NCBI GenBank assembly: GCA_004151065.3
Contig: NWUY0304017966.1
Location: 1 to 64,000, forward strand
Length of the DNA stretch: 64,000 nt
Direction of reading: 5' to 3'
Source of the DNA: Larix sibirica
Lineage: Eukaryota > Streptophyta > Pinopsida > Pinales > Pinaceae
Of the stretch, positions 35,250 through 46,619 are shown one piece after another. The notes below the pieces were generated by a model. That model was not told the origin of the DNA. It saw only the letters and a program-made list of their open reading frames with translations, and ran no database searches. The position numbers and the translations under genes were made by a program. Positions within the stretch are counted from its first letter, which is position 1; each line of letters starts with the position of its first letter.

Positions 35250-37370
35250 AATTTGTAAACTGCGACTTCTTGCTTTGTTGCTAGATCGACCTCAATGGGT
35301 CCCGAAATTTCCACCTTTGTTGGAGGTATAAGACTTTTGTTTCATAGCTCGTAGTTGCAAAGCCCGTTAGAGAGCCAGTAGCTTATTAAGCTGAGCGAGT
35401 TTAATAAGCAGCATTAGTTACAAAGAAAGCACCTACGTAATACGAGGCAGAGTCAGCAAAGACAGAGACAGAAGCTAAGCATAGTAGTAAATATGTAAAT
35501 ATAGAACAGCGGCAAAGGCGTCAAACTGCTTCCAATTGAGATATGAAAATATGCAGTTCGAGCCCTTGGGGATCCTTTACACATAGTTGTATCCCAAATA
35601 AGTCAATAGTATCGTTCGATAAAGAGATGCTGCTCCTTGCTCAGGCCTTATAAATACCAAAAGTTGTTGTTCCTCCCCGCGTAGCTCCAAAAAGCTGTTG
35701 CTACATTATGTGCGTTATATATGTGAATTTGTTTCCCGAAATCATCAAAAATAGAAGATGCCCCTTACCATGAAAACACTGTTAATGTTGCAATTTGCTG
35801 CTGTAGTGACTACGAAGTGACTACGCGCTATGTATGGTCCTTCCGGCACAACCTAGTAACTGCATAATACCCCCATTAATTGAACATTAGTCAAATTTCT
35901 CAAAATGACGGGAAATACATGAAGCTAACATAGGTATGGTAAATCCTACTAAGTTAAGTTGGCGTCTGTATGTGGTAAATTATCCTGCCCGGCATAGAGA
36001 TGGGAATTTCTCTTTTGTTAAGCTGGCGTGCGGGATAGGAAATAGAACTCTTAGAACCTAGCATACGGGATAGTAATTTTCCCTCTTATATTTACTAATT
36101 CGAGCTGGGCATGCGAAACGGTATCCCCCCTTACTCTGGTATTTCTGTGGAGATTCTTTGCTAGGGCCGTTGAGCACACAATCGGAACCATTTTCCGAAT
36201 CCTAAAAATAGCAGACTTAATATCCCTAAACCTAACAGTAGCAGTCTCCATCCCTATGTGTCCAGTAGTACCCTGAATCCATCTTATGGTAGCTGGCTTC
36301 CTCATCCCTAGTGTAGCCCCAGGCTCGATCCCTTGGCAAGCATCCGTCTCCCATTCTTGGTAAGCATGACTCACTCGTTGGGAAGTATCAGTTAACTATC
36401 CTTGACTCCTTGGGCCGTTCACCCGAATTCTGTCCAAAGATATAAACTCAAGAGCCGCACATTCCCGTATCAATCGAGCGGTAATTAAAGATGTAATTAT
36501 TCAGCTTCAAGTGGAGGTCTTCTTAAGGCGTAATTCCGGGAAGGCATTAAAAGAAGTATCAGTGTAGTTCCATTCCTTTATAATGGAGTCTATATGTCCC
36601 ATTCTTATGCCTCAAGCTGCCTTATCCGTGGGATGGTATAGCTTCCCCTCCGTGCCGATCAACGATAGATCCAATCTGTAGGTATTTCTATAGGGAATAA
36701 AAAGTATATCTTTAGTGAATGGGTTGTGTAAAGGCATCCTAATGATAGAAATGGAGGTTGTAAAAGGGATGTGAATGAGGGGCGGAGATCCGCAGGATCG
36801 ATGCCTCCCCGCCCTTCATTTGATTGTTCCAAGAAGCATAGTTACCGAAACAAGTAAATACGTTGCCACCATTAGTGAGGTTACCACATAGTGAGACAGA
36901 TAGCTCCAGACAAGTCCAGGGAGGGACTTTCATAGTACCCCAGGGCATATTTGGCCCCAGGAAGTGTGGGCAATAGCCCCTATTGGGCGAATTAAGACCT
37001 GAATTGTATAACTTACGCCTATAACTAAAGTAGATGCCTAACGAACTACTTAAATGAGTGGGCTAAGGTAGTGGTGGAACATTGTTTATTATTTTGGTCA
37101 CTTAGGTTTTCGTATCATCGATCAATCCGACAACATCTACTTAGGATCGATACCGAGACCCACCTCCATACTCCTGTTTGCGTACTCACCAGCCATATCC
37201 CAGCCCGGGACTTTCCTCAGTCGAACTGGCTAACAGGCAGGCCAGTTGCTCTCCGCAGTGTATACCAGGCTACGATCCCCACCTACCAACCATCCCAAGC
37301 CAGCAAAACCAGCCCTCCCAGCCAAACAATTATCCGAGAGCTTTTACGCGGGAAAAAAAGACATTGAAAA
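35250..37370. other. No gene seen; one hairpin
   Basis: A perfect 9-bp hairpin (gcttattaa 35,381-35,389 with ttaataagc 35,401-35,409) is present. ORFs reach 107 codons (36,051-36,374, -) without recognisable motifs. gtgactacg is duplicated at about 35,805-35,825. Confidence 0.45.
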
Positions 37371-37374
37371 GCCC

Positions 37375-37437
37375 TTGCTCTCCCTTGCCCTCCCTTCGGT
37401 CAAGCAAGTATACCTTTGGTCAAGCAAGCTTTCCTTA
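37375..37437 (-). repeat. GCTTGCTTGACCAAAGG repeat, inverted copy
   Basis: The - strand of this 63-bp stretch matches 52,381-52,445 almost base for base, including the odd interruption gtatac between two units. Other copies on the + strand lie at 19,093 and 55,644-55,707. Confidence 0.8.
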
Positions 37438-37439
37438 AT

Positions 37440-38240
37440 GTTAAAAAATCTTCAGCGAATCGCAAACTTCGTCTATTGTCTATTGTCTGTACTGAAAAAA
37501 GCTTGATCAACGTCCCTCGCAGGGAATAGGGTAAAGTGACCATAGAATGCAAGCAAATCCCATTTGAAGCCGTTATAGGCATTGAAGCCGTTCCCAATAG
37601 CTAGTACGGGAGCTTACTGGCTATGCTGGAAGGTGCTGGCAACATCTGCTGCTGGTGGATCGATAAACCGAACGAAACGAACTTTTCATTTAGAGGTCGC
37701 ACCAAGAAAGACACCATTACCTTCCATCGCACCAAGAAAAAAGAAACCTTTACCCCTCTATAATGGCTATAGATTGGGCTTCAGCACATGTTCCAGCCCT
37801 TTAGATAGTAGGCGCATGGCTCTGGTGTAATGTGTATTTGTGCCTTGGGGCATCTTTCTGCGCCCTACGGGGGATCATTGTTGTGGTTGGCAAGATCCTG
37901 CATGGCAGCAACTCCCCATCGGGTGAAATCCTTTCGTACGTAAAGCTGAAATCAATAGAAAAGGCGTAGCAGGGAGTGAAGTCGCAGTCGCCCTACCTCC
38001 CTACCTCGGTCTTTGGCTTCTGTGCTAAAGGTAGGTATATTGGGCCCCGTCTCTATCAATGGGTGCCCGAGTGAAGCTGGAGTATTAAAGTAGGGCGTGT
38101 GCCCTGTGTTAGTGGTGTCCTCTCCCATGCCCCGGAGTGTTAGAGTTGGGTTGGCCGGATTGGCATCGGCTGGTTCCCCGTCCCTCACAACCTGGTATCT
38201 AAAATAGAGTCTGATCGTCTGGTTACTCACGGGTATTAAA
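37440..38240. other. No gene seen
   Basis: Short ORFs (up to 92 codons, 37,952-38,230 -) with Pro/Thr-rich composition and no motif. cgcaccaagaaa is duplicated at about 37,698 and 37,728. Confidence 0.4.
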
Positions 38241-38460
38241 TAATGCAGTTAGTAGGGGTATTTATAGTGGTAATGGTAATGGTAGTATTAGGGGTAGTAC
38301 TGTGCCTATAACCGGGCCTAGGGGTAGGAGTAGTCCTAGTCCTAGTATTAGGGTTAGTATTAGGGGGAGTATTAGGTGGCCGGTATTTAGCCGTAATCCA
38401 TGGTTGGGTGGGCTTGGAGCCCCTAGGGGCCGGGAGTAGGCCTAGTGGTCTTCCTAGGTA
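38240..38460 (+). repeat. Hexamer-phased GGTAGTATTAGG minisatellite
   Basis: The text is built of ggtaat, ggtagt, attagg, ggtagg, agtagtcc, tagtcctag and ggttagtattagg words with an apparent 6-bp period over about 200 bp. One subsegment is tattagggttagtattaggg. It is G-rich on the + strand. Confidence 0.65.
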
Positions 38461-38639
38461 TCCGGGTTGCAGCTTGGATACTTCGTTCGTTGGGCGCTGG
38501 CAGCGAGGAAGAGTAGGAGCTGGCTTGCATCCTTGGGCATAAAGCCCCTACTAGAATAAAGGGGCCGTAGTGCCGCCCTCTATGAGCAATCATTTTCCTT
38601 CAATCTATGGGCGAATATTGAACGGCTTATTAAACTAGC

Positions 38640-38960
38640 TACGGGCGGCTATTTTATTGACGTAATTAAGGCGACTACCAATTACACAGCTTTACAGGTA
38701 AGTAATTGACTCTACGTAGCATATAGCTTTACCATACGTAGCATATAGCTTTCTCGGTATTACAGCTTTAATCAGTTAGGACACTGCCTCCTACCGTACT
38801 AATTACGTAAACTGCATTATAACGTATTGCAAGGAGACGCTATTATTCCCTGTAAAGCTCAATCTTATTCCCAGTCCAGCAGTTATTATATTCTAAGTCA
38901 GTATTATTCCTGGTACAGCTCAGTTGTATTCCCAGTAAGTGCTTTACTAGTGCCTTTACA
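38640..38960 (+). repeat. TACAGCTTTA / TTATTCCCAGT repeat with 23-bp tandem
   Basis: acgtagcatatagctttac repeats almost perfectly at 38,715 and 38,738. After it, tacagct, attattccc, cccagtccagcag, attattcctgg, tacagctcagttgtattccc and cagtaagtgc recur. The vocabulary (agctta, gtaat, tacta) overlaps that of the 40-42.5 kb block. Confidence 0.55.
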
Positions 38961-38964
38961 GGGT

Positions 38965-39690
38965 ATTACTAGTGTACATGCCAGATTCGTTCTCTTCCTT
39001 TCAATAGTTGGTAAGAGACACTTCAGGAATAGGAGGCTATAATTTTTTAGCGAAAGCGGAGAATCGAAGGCGGAGATGCGGAGGTCATGCGAATAAAGAT
39101 GTATACTTTAACTTGGCCTTGGGTCTTTATAAATCAAATTTGAGAAATAGGGTATGGATGGACGAACACCCGAAAGGAGGGTTAACGTGGGAATAAAACG
39201 TGCGCCAAGGGCCATTTTTAGGTTTTATGCACATGCATTCTTTTCAAATAGATCCAATCCAAATCATGCTCGAAAGGGCACCATAACGATCAATGTTCCA
39301 ATGACCAGGGTCATCCAAAGGCTAAAAATGAAGAGCTTTCTTTCTTGATACCAGTTGAAAGGGAAGATGGAGGATAGGTTATAACGCGAACACCATAAGC
39401 TCTCGGTACAAATAAGCTGCCCTGGGCCTGTTGTCTTATTACGGCCCGTGCCAAAATATCACCCAACTTATACGTTTGGTCTGAGGGGACCTGTATCGTG
39501 CCCTATGCCGAGCAATCTCTATGGTAACGGGGGTGCCAACCGCAGATGTGAGTTACAGATTATCCGGGCAGGTTAACCGATACTTGGATAGTGTGGACCA
39601 CGCGATTGAAACGATTCACCGGTGCCCCCTTCCTTCAAACGGAGCAACAAAGCCAGGAGGAACGCTTGGAACTCAATGTTAAGCAGCATA
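38965..39690. other. No gene recognised
   Basis: ORFs of 60-71 codons overlap at 39,008-39,348 (for example the phrase RNRVWMDEHPKGGLTWE). The stretch has coding-like texture but I cannot name a family. No RNA gene seen. Confidence 0.35.
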
Positions 39691-39960
39691 CCTTACAGTT
39701 TTAGATAAATAACCAGCATCAGTAGCTAAGACGTAAGAAACACCTGCAGCACCTATAGATCGATATAAAGACGCAGAGCTATCAGTTCCTTTTAGAGATC
39801 GAGGGGTAGATTCATTTCCATCCAGGCACAGCTACAGATGCAGATGTTGCAGTTTAAGGTCCCACTAATGACCGTGTGAAAGATCAGTAGCATCCTAGCT
39901 AGGACCAGTAAAAAAGGCATAGGCACATTAGTACAAAGCAACAGGTAATTCAAACAGGTT
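39690..39960 (-). repeat. Triplet-phased GCT repeat family, copy 4
   Basis: On the - strand the segment near 39,700-39,775 reads GAAGVSYVLATDAGYLSKT then VRYAA and a stop, in the same Ala/Gly/Ser/Thr style as the other copies. The phase is less clear toward 39,960. Confidence 0.55.
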
Positions 39961-39989
39961 AGCTTATTACATAGATCCAAATAATGGGA

Positions 39990-42530
39990 ATACAAGCAAC
40001 AAGATCAACTAGAACAGCAAGTGATTGATTGAATAACAGAGCTTGAACAAATAAGGTCAGATCCATATTGAATACATAAGCATATAGGTAATCAGTAATT
40101 CTTGTACATGAGATACTTGAGAATCATATGATCTGCTTAACTAGTAAGATTGAGGGAACAACACTCATATCTAAGTAATCAGTATAAGTAAGAGTAACCC
40201 CTATTCAACCGTAATGATTAGTATAGGTCATAGTGTTTCCAGCTTAATTAGTGTATTAGCTGTGATATCTAGTGTCCTTTGATTGCACTCACTTATAACG
40301 TAATATGAGTAATATATAGAGTCATAACACAGTCATAAAGCTCTACTTGGACAATAGAGATGATACACGTAATAGACGTAATAACAGTAATGAATAAGCT
40401 AGTACTTACATTCCAAACGTATACTGTAAAAACAAGCTTTATATAACTGTAAAGCATGTACCTGATGATAGCTTATACACTTATAATACTAATACATATG
40501 CTATTACTTAACTCTCCTTACTTCTGTAATCAATACAAAGAGTAATAAGTTTATACTAATGTGGAAACGTATGAGGTCAAAGCAAGTCATTACGTACGAT
40601 CTATCAGTAACTTTTTAGCTTTAAGCTCTAATAAAACAAGTATGTAAGCAGCTTTATCATAGAGTAGTTGGTTTAAACACCATGGATAGTATTGAAAGCT
40701 GATGAATCCGTTACAGCTAAAGGTTAAGTACAGTGTATTCGTTATTACTATTACATCATCTTTGTACTAGTATTAACTAATCCCATTAATTATCTTAGAG
40801 GTATGAGATCAATCTGTACTAATTCCATTACATTCAGATAATAGTAGTAACTAGTGCAGGAATCATACATAGATAAAAGCTGTAATCACCATGGATGTGT
40901 TCATGTTGGTAATATGTTACACTATTCGGTTACGTATCTACTTATGACAAGTGATAAGCCATGTTTTTAGTGAAATGTAAACTAAGCTCGATATACATGC
41001 TTTACTATGAATTAGGTAAAGTACGCATATCATAACTCTGTAAACAAGGGAATCAAAGCAATGGAGTTAAAGCTCATATGTACAACATCATCAAGTTCTC
41101 TGTATAAATCAATACCTAACCTCGTACTAGCTTGGGTTAGATATGTAGTTACAACACCAATTATATTAGGGATATAACGTATATTATAAGGTAAACAAGG
41201 AGCTTGATAGTCGCTTGTTCACTATTAGTTACACCGTATTTTATTACTGATAATACTCACACCATGCAATCTGTTTGATGTTTCCATTAGTATCAATCAA
41301 TGGGAATCATACATCACATTAGGTTCAACATGTCTGGTTATTGCTGACTACCAGTTCAAGCAGCTTTATTACTTGGGCTTATCAGTATCGTTAACAGCTC
41401 TATATTGTATACATTTTATTACCGTAACACTTACACTATCTGTAATTACACATATTACACTAGTTCTATCCTATTAGCTAACTGTGCTTATTAAGCTAAT
41501 ACTTACTCTTAACCAGTATCAATGAGAACACCATAAGTAATGGGATTGAAAGTCTATTGATAACTCTTATGTTCAAGGAAGCTTATTACTATAAGCATAT
41601 CTGTAATAATTGGCTAACCTAAATCAGTAGCTCTATGAATACTAAGGAGCAGTATAGAAGTAAGCTGTACATGTTATGGGGATAATACTAGCTTGTTTAC
41701 TACTAATACTTATCATAATAAAAGCAAGAGTACTACTAAGCTCATTGTTACGATTACACTCTGTATAGGAATCACGTAATTAACGACATATAACTACCAC
41801 TTAGATTAGCTGCCATTACTTAACTACAGTATTGTGTACAAGGTAACTAAGCTAACCCTATCTGTTATCCTTTTACCGTAATCATTGGATTAATGAAACC
41901 CATTAACTCTAAACAGTGGAAGCTGCTTATAACGAGTACGATAAGTATTTCAACACAGTACCTGTATAACTCTGATATCCTAGTATTGTTACAGTACTTT
42001 TAGCTTATATCCCTAATAATCAGACCCAGTATAACTAGTATTGATCCCTTTGTTCTAGTAACCCTTATAGTTGTAATACATTACCTGTTTCTAGCTTATG
42101 TTATGATTCCATATTGTTATCTCCCTAATTAAGATGGTTATGATATCTAAGCTCTACTCGTATTAGTTATACAAGGCTATTAGTTAAGCTTATGAGATAT
42201 ATTAAATCACACTTATGGTGGAATCAGAGCTTAACATAACAAGGGTAGAAGTAATGCACATAGTTTTCATAGTTATACTTAACACGTTAGAGATTATGGA
42301 TAAAGACGTAGCTGGAATCACTGTAATAGAGTAAGTAAGTGTAACTAAGCTGGATATGCCGAACCCTATTGATACTGCTTGAGCTTTCGTATACAGTATA
42401 TAAGTATGTTAGAAGCAAGCATTGTGTTTAAACTCTACTATGTATGGTGTTTGGTCTGAGCTTCTATCACGAACCACTGTTTCTAAGTATATATATATAA
42501 GCTATTATGGCTATTCTATTACTACTGCCA
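39990..42530. repeat. 2.5-kb low-complexity, ORF-free block of short AT-rich words
   Basis: The whole block is composed of a small vocabulary (gtaat, agctta, aagctt, tacta, actagt, cagta, tatcagt, ataactgt) in ever-changing order. No ORF of 60 codons lies within it on either strand, while neighbouring sequence of similar AT content has several per kb. Homopolymers longer than 5 are rare. No tRNA, rRNA or exon is visible. It looks like an ancient amplified short repeat that has been scrambled by substitution. Confidence 0.6.
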
Positions 42531-42789
42531 TTTGTAATGTGTGCACTGTTCATTTTATTATGTTACTATATTTATAGTCACTATTAAATACAGTACTCAA
42601 TTAGGCAAATTAGTAGTACCTGAATCTAACTTAGTGTATGGTATTACTACTATAATAGATACAACCTCGAGTAAAAGGACTAGATTCACTGTACGATATA
42701 TATGGAATATATTAGGTAAGGGGAATCGATTGGACTTATTACGATACGGTTTTATGGTAGTTCCATAATAGAAGCCATACTATCATACC

Positions 42790-43330
42790 AAAGCTTCGTA
42801 TAATATATAGAAAATTATCCCGAGCAAAAATACCTTGGACAAAAGCCAAAATGGAGCAAGTCCATTCAAAGCAATGGACACCAACTCGTGATCTTCCACT
42901 TTCGTCCCAATGGCACCCAACTGGTCTCTAAACTCTGTGATCTTGGCCAGAAAGCTAACCACCGTATCTGTCTTGCTCATGCGGATGGCAAAAAGCTTGT
43001 TTCGCAAGAGCATCTGTCTATAAATACAAGAACTCTGAAATATACCAACCCAAGCTTCAAACATCTTATTACCAGTCGACTTGTATGCAATGTGAGGGAT
43101 GAATTGATTCTTCACCGAATCAAGGCTGATTCGCTTTGCCTTGGCCTCCTTCTTCTTATGGGCGGCCAACTTCGCTGAATCGGAAGGTTTAGCTATCTCA
43201 TGCTCTATATGCTCCCAAATATCGGCTTCCTCCAAAAGCATCTGCAACCTGAACTTCCAAGGTATTAAATTGGAAGCGCCATCCAACCCGTCACACTCTC
43301 TAAGACCAAGAGAGTACATCCTGCAAATCT
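42790..43330 (-). pseudogene. copia gag (UBN2-type) N-terminal part, frame-broken
   Basis: The protein begins CDGLDGASNLIPWKFRLQML and continues LEEADIWEHIEHEIAKP, LAAHKKKEAKAKRISLDSVK, MLLRNKLFAIRMSKTDTVVS and ITEFRDQLGAIGTKVEDHEL, the standard copia gag sequence in conserved order. In the family the gag protein coats element RNA in virus-like particles. After ALNGLAPFW the frame shifts: the next phase reads FVQGIFARDNF, the expected continuation. No zinc knuckle is present because the fragment ends before it. The gag-like frame is otherwise open for about 170 codons, so the insertion is not extremely old. Confidence 0.88.
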
Positions 43331-43520
43331 GAAGCACAACCTCAAGGAAAAAATCAGCAACAAATAAAGTATATAAACCCTTCCAAGGGTTCCAATGCTT
43401 CTTCCAAGCGTCCTAGGGTTTAACACCCAACAACCTCCACAAGGTCAAGTACCACTCCCAGGTACAACACAGCTAAAATACCAACTCCCTCTTCACCAAA
43501 AGAGTTATTTAAGCAAGATA

Positions 43521-43531
43521 GCTCTGATACA
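43521..43531 (-). other. Copia primer-binding site (initiator tRNA-Met type)
   Basis: The - strand reads tgtatcagagc, one base off the common plant copia PBS tggtatcagagc. It lies about 190 bp upstream of the gag match, and the preceding bases end in ...aaca, consistent with an LTR ending in CA. The other LTR boundary was not located. Confidence 0.65.
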
Positions 43532-43699
43532 TGTTCTAATTTCTGCACTCAATGATTCTCTTTGCAAATTCAGAAATTCCACCTCCCTTCAGAGGTTTAC
43601 CAGATCTAGTCCCTATGAATTTTAAGCCTTAGGGCTGAACTTCAATATTAAATTAAAGTAGCAAAAGCAAGCAATATTTCACTTTACCTCAACCCCAAT

Positions 43700-46610
43700 A
43701 AAAACCTCTATATCATAAATTAATATGAAAATGATAGTATGCCCTGAATAAGAAATAAAGCTTCCTGTTATATAGTTTAGGAACTTGTATTTAGGTATAT
43801 ATCTTTATCCTTGTTCATTTATGTATGCCTTAGGAAGTTTATTTATGTATCCTTAGTGAGGAAAGAGCTTATAAGGATATTAGGTATACTTTAGTTAGAT
43901 ACTCTTGAAGATAAATATAGTCTCTTTATATGGTGGTGGAGATTGAAAGTATATTAAGTGTAGGAAATAGGATAAAAGCTTAATAAGTATAGAAAAGAGA
44001 AAGGCTCAAGAGTAGGAGTTTGAAAGTCTGCTTTAGGTTAGAAGGGATAAGGGATAGATTTTATATAACTTTGATTATATAGTCTTATATAACTTGGATA
44101 ATAATAATAATAATAATACTAATAATAAGGTATTATAAATATAAACGACTTAACTACTAACTCCTCATTACTTAACTCCTTACAACAGCAAGATAATAGA
44201 GACAAGTCGCTAACAAATAGAACGAACACTAACCAACCATCCTCCATCCTATACAACTAGCGCTATCACTAGCCCAACTAACCCATAACTAGCTAGGAAC
44301 AACTGAAAGCGGAAGGTTTCTCTTTATCATTTGAAAACCAGCTTATCGTATAAACCAATCACTATACCACCTATTACTATTCTTCAATCACGTCAACTAT
44401 TTATAAGATTCTTTATTTAGTTACTTGCCAGACCAAACCCCGGATCCGGATTGTTTTTATTATACATTGTGCGGAGGGAACCCAGGATATGTTCATACTG
44501 TAACTTGTGGGAAGGGACAAGTAGGATATGTTCATATTATAATTAGTAGAAACAGGAGGAGTAGGATGTTTCCCCTTAATATAGGGGTGGCTCGACCAGA
44601 GAGAGGGAGAAGAGATCAGTATGAGATAGATAGATTAGGAATAGCCCTTGTCTCCTTCTTATTGATCTTGCAGCTAGTCCTTGAACCCTTTATTCCTGAT
44701 GGATAACTTTACCTTTATGAAGAGCAGACAAAACAGCAACAGCAAGGGATTTATAAACTATCACCACTGCCTGACCTATTAAGTCTTTTCATGTAACTGG
44801 CCTCTTATCTACGCCTTTGTTCATCCATCAAGTTAAGGTATGGAGCTCAACTAACTACTGGGTTTTCGGGCTCAACCAATCCTCTATCCCAAGTTAGTTA
44901 GACCAATTCAGATCTGTCGCAACTGAGGAAGACCGATTCAGATCTTTATTTATGTACGAGGAGATTCATTACGTATGATGCAAGGCCAAGATCTTTTTTA
45001 GCATGATGCAACAAGGCCTAATAATATGTTCCTCGTATCGACTGCCCCTTTATTCTTATTGACCCGGATCAACCCAGAGATAGATTCTTATCGTGCATGG
45101 AAAGATAGGATAGATGATAGCGCATTTAGAGATACATTCTTAACGATATATTCTTTCTAGATAGCTTTATACCAAAAAGAAAACATGCTCTTTTAGAATT
45201 TATATATCCTACTCTTCATGCTGCTAGGTGAACGTTGATAATTAATAGGGCTAGTTTTTAATAGGGCTAGTTTTTAATGATTCGATGAGGCTCATGGGTT
45301 AGTAGTCTCCGGCCAGGGCTAATCCATCAAGAACTAAAAAGAAAGACTCTATGGCGAGTAACATATCATAATGCTCCTGTGATTGGTCTTTTAGTTAGCG
45401 AGCACCTTATAGTTAGCATAGTTAGATATTCCATTCTATTTATCCTTCTATCATCTATCAAGGACTATAAAGCTATCTATCCAGCTATCTTTCTATTATC
45501 TATAAAGCTGCTAGAGAGATAATTATATAAGTGAAACATCCCATAGTTTCGATAGGAATCAAGCTTCCGAATAATGTAAAACAAAATGAAGTTATAATGA
45601 AATGAGCTTGTACCCATTCAATTTTTATTCTAAAGATGTCTAGAGTCATGTGGAAGTTATAGCTAGATCCTTAGAGGTGATGAGAGTGACCGATTGGCTT
45701 GTTCAAGGTTTGAAAGTGTTATAGATCATGTGTGAACCACTCAATTTACAAGCATAGGGGCTTTACTTACTAGTATTGATACATGCAAGCATATTCTTTA
45801 ATCCCACTAGTGCAAAGAATGCGATGGTAGGAAGCATTGGTGCAAAGGATGAGCTTTCAAGTATTCTCAAATAATTATTGAAAGGCCGATTCTTTCTTGT
45901 GCCTTGTCTCTTGAACCTCAATTGCCGCTCGCCGCCCGAGTCCCGAATATTTACTATTTAATAACACATGCATCAGACTAATCACTATGACTAATCGCAT
46001 ATAGCAAGTTCCTACTAATCACTATGACTAATCGCATATAGCAAGTTCCTATTGAAATCATTGAGTTACTTTTACTAATAATTGACAGTTACTAATAATT
46101 GCTGAATTTACCACTTTACACACTTCCTCAATTTACCACTTGAAAGATTATTACACACGGTTCTCTCTCCTTAAAATACCAATTTACACACACTTTATAT
46201 CCTTAATTTATCTCGTAAGCTAGTTTAGGTGTTTATAACTAAACTATATATAGGAACTTTACTTTGACTTATGATGTAGGGATTCTCATTAGTATTAGTT
46301 GGAAGGATTTGTAGTTATTCTTAGTCAATAGAAAGGAGCTGGTTTATATAAAGTAGGAAATAGAATTAGCTGGTGTAGCCAAGCAAGCCGGAGACAACTC
46401 AAGTCGGCTCCCTACCTTTTCACTTTCACATTTGGCAACCTACCTTTTTAGCTGCTGGAAGATAAGTTATCGACTTTAGTAATGAATAATCTTAGCAAAC
46501 CCTAGACTATCCAGACCCTCCAGCTACCTTAGACAAGCCTTATAACTCATCGGCCGGACAAACCACAGATTTTTTTAATATATAAGTATTTCAATCTGAA
46601 ACTAGGAGGG
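43700..46610. other. No gene seen; small perfect tandems
   Basis: An ATA microsatellite lies at 44,100-44,120. A 16-bp unit (aatagggctagttttt) is exactly duplicated at about 45,245-45,276. ttactaataattg and atttaccactt are each duplicated at 46,068-46,145. The 93-codon ORF at 44,425-44,706 is unrecognised. Confidence 0.5.
45977..46050 (+). repeat. Perfect 37-bp tandem duplication
   Basis: Two identical 37-bp units (starting actaatcactatgactaatc) are adjacent at 45,977-46,013 and 46,014-46,050. In contrast to the decayed arrays elsewhere this one is recent, since no substitutions separate the units. Confidence 0.9.
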
Positions 46611-46619
46611 AATCTATAA

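Larger units (their letters stand above)
42785..43640 (-). mobile_element. 5' end of a Ty1/copia retrotransposon
   Basis: Reading the - strand from higher to lower coordinates: probable LTR end, primer-binding site (43,521-43,531), about 190 bp of leader, then the start of gag. The element stops inside gag at about 42,790. There is no protease, integrase, RT or second LTR in the window. Copia elements are nuclear, so this is probably a transferred fragment, as with the LINE at 29.8-31 kb. Confidence 0.85.

Noticed and set aside
36051-36374. 107-codon - strand ORF.
   Set aside because: No recognisable family; charged and irregular; likely chance.
38240-38460. True telomere repeat.
   Set aside because: Hexamers are mixed and the tract is internal; only resemblance to TTAGGG is claimed.
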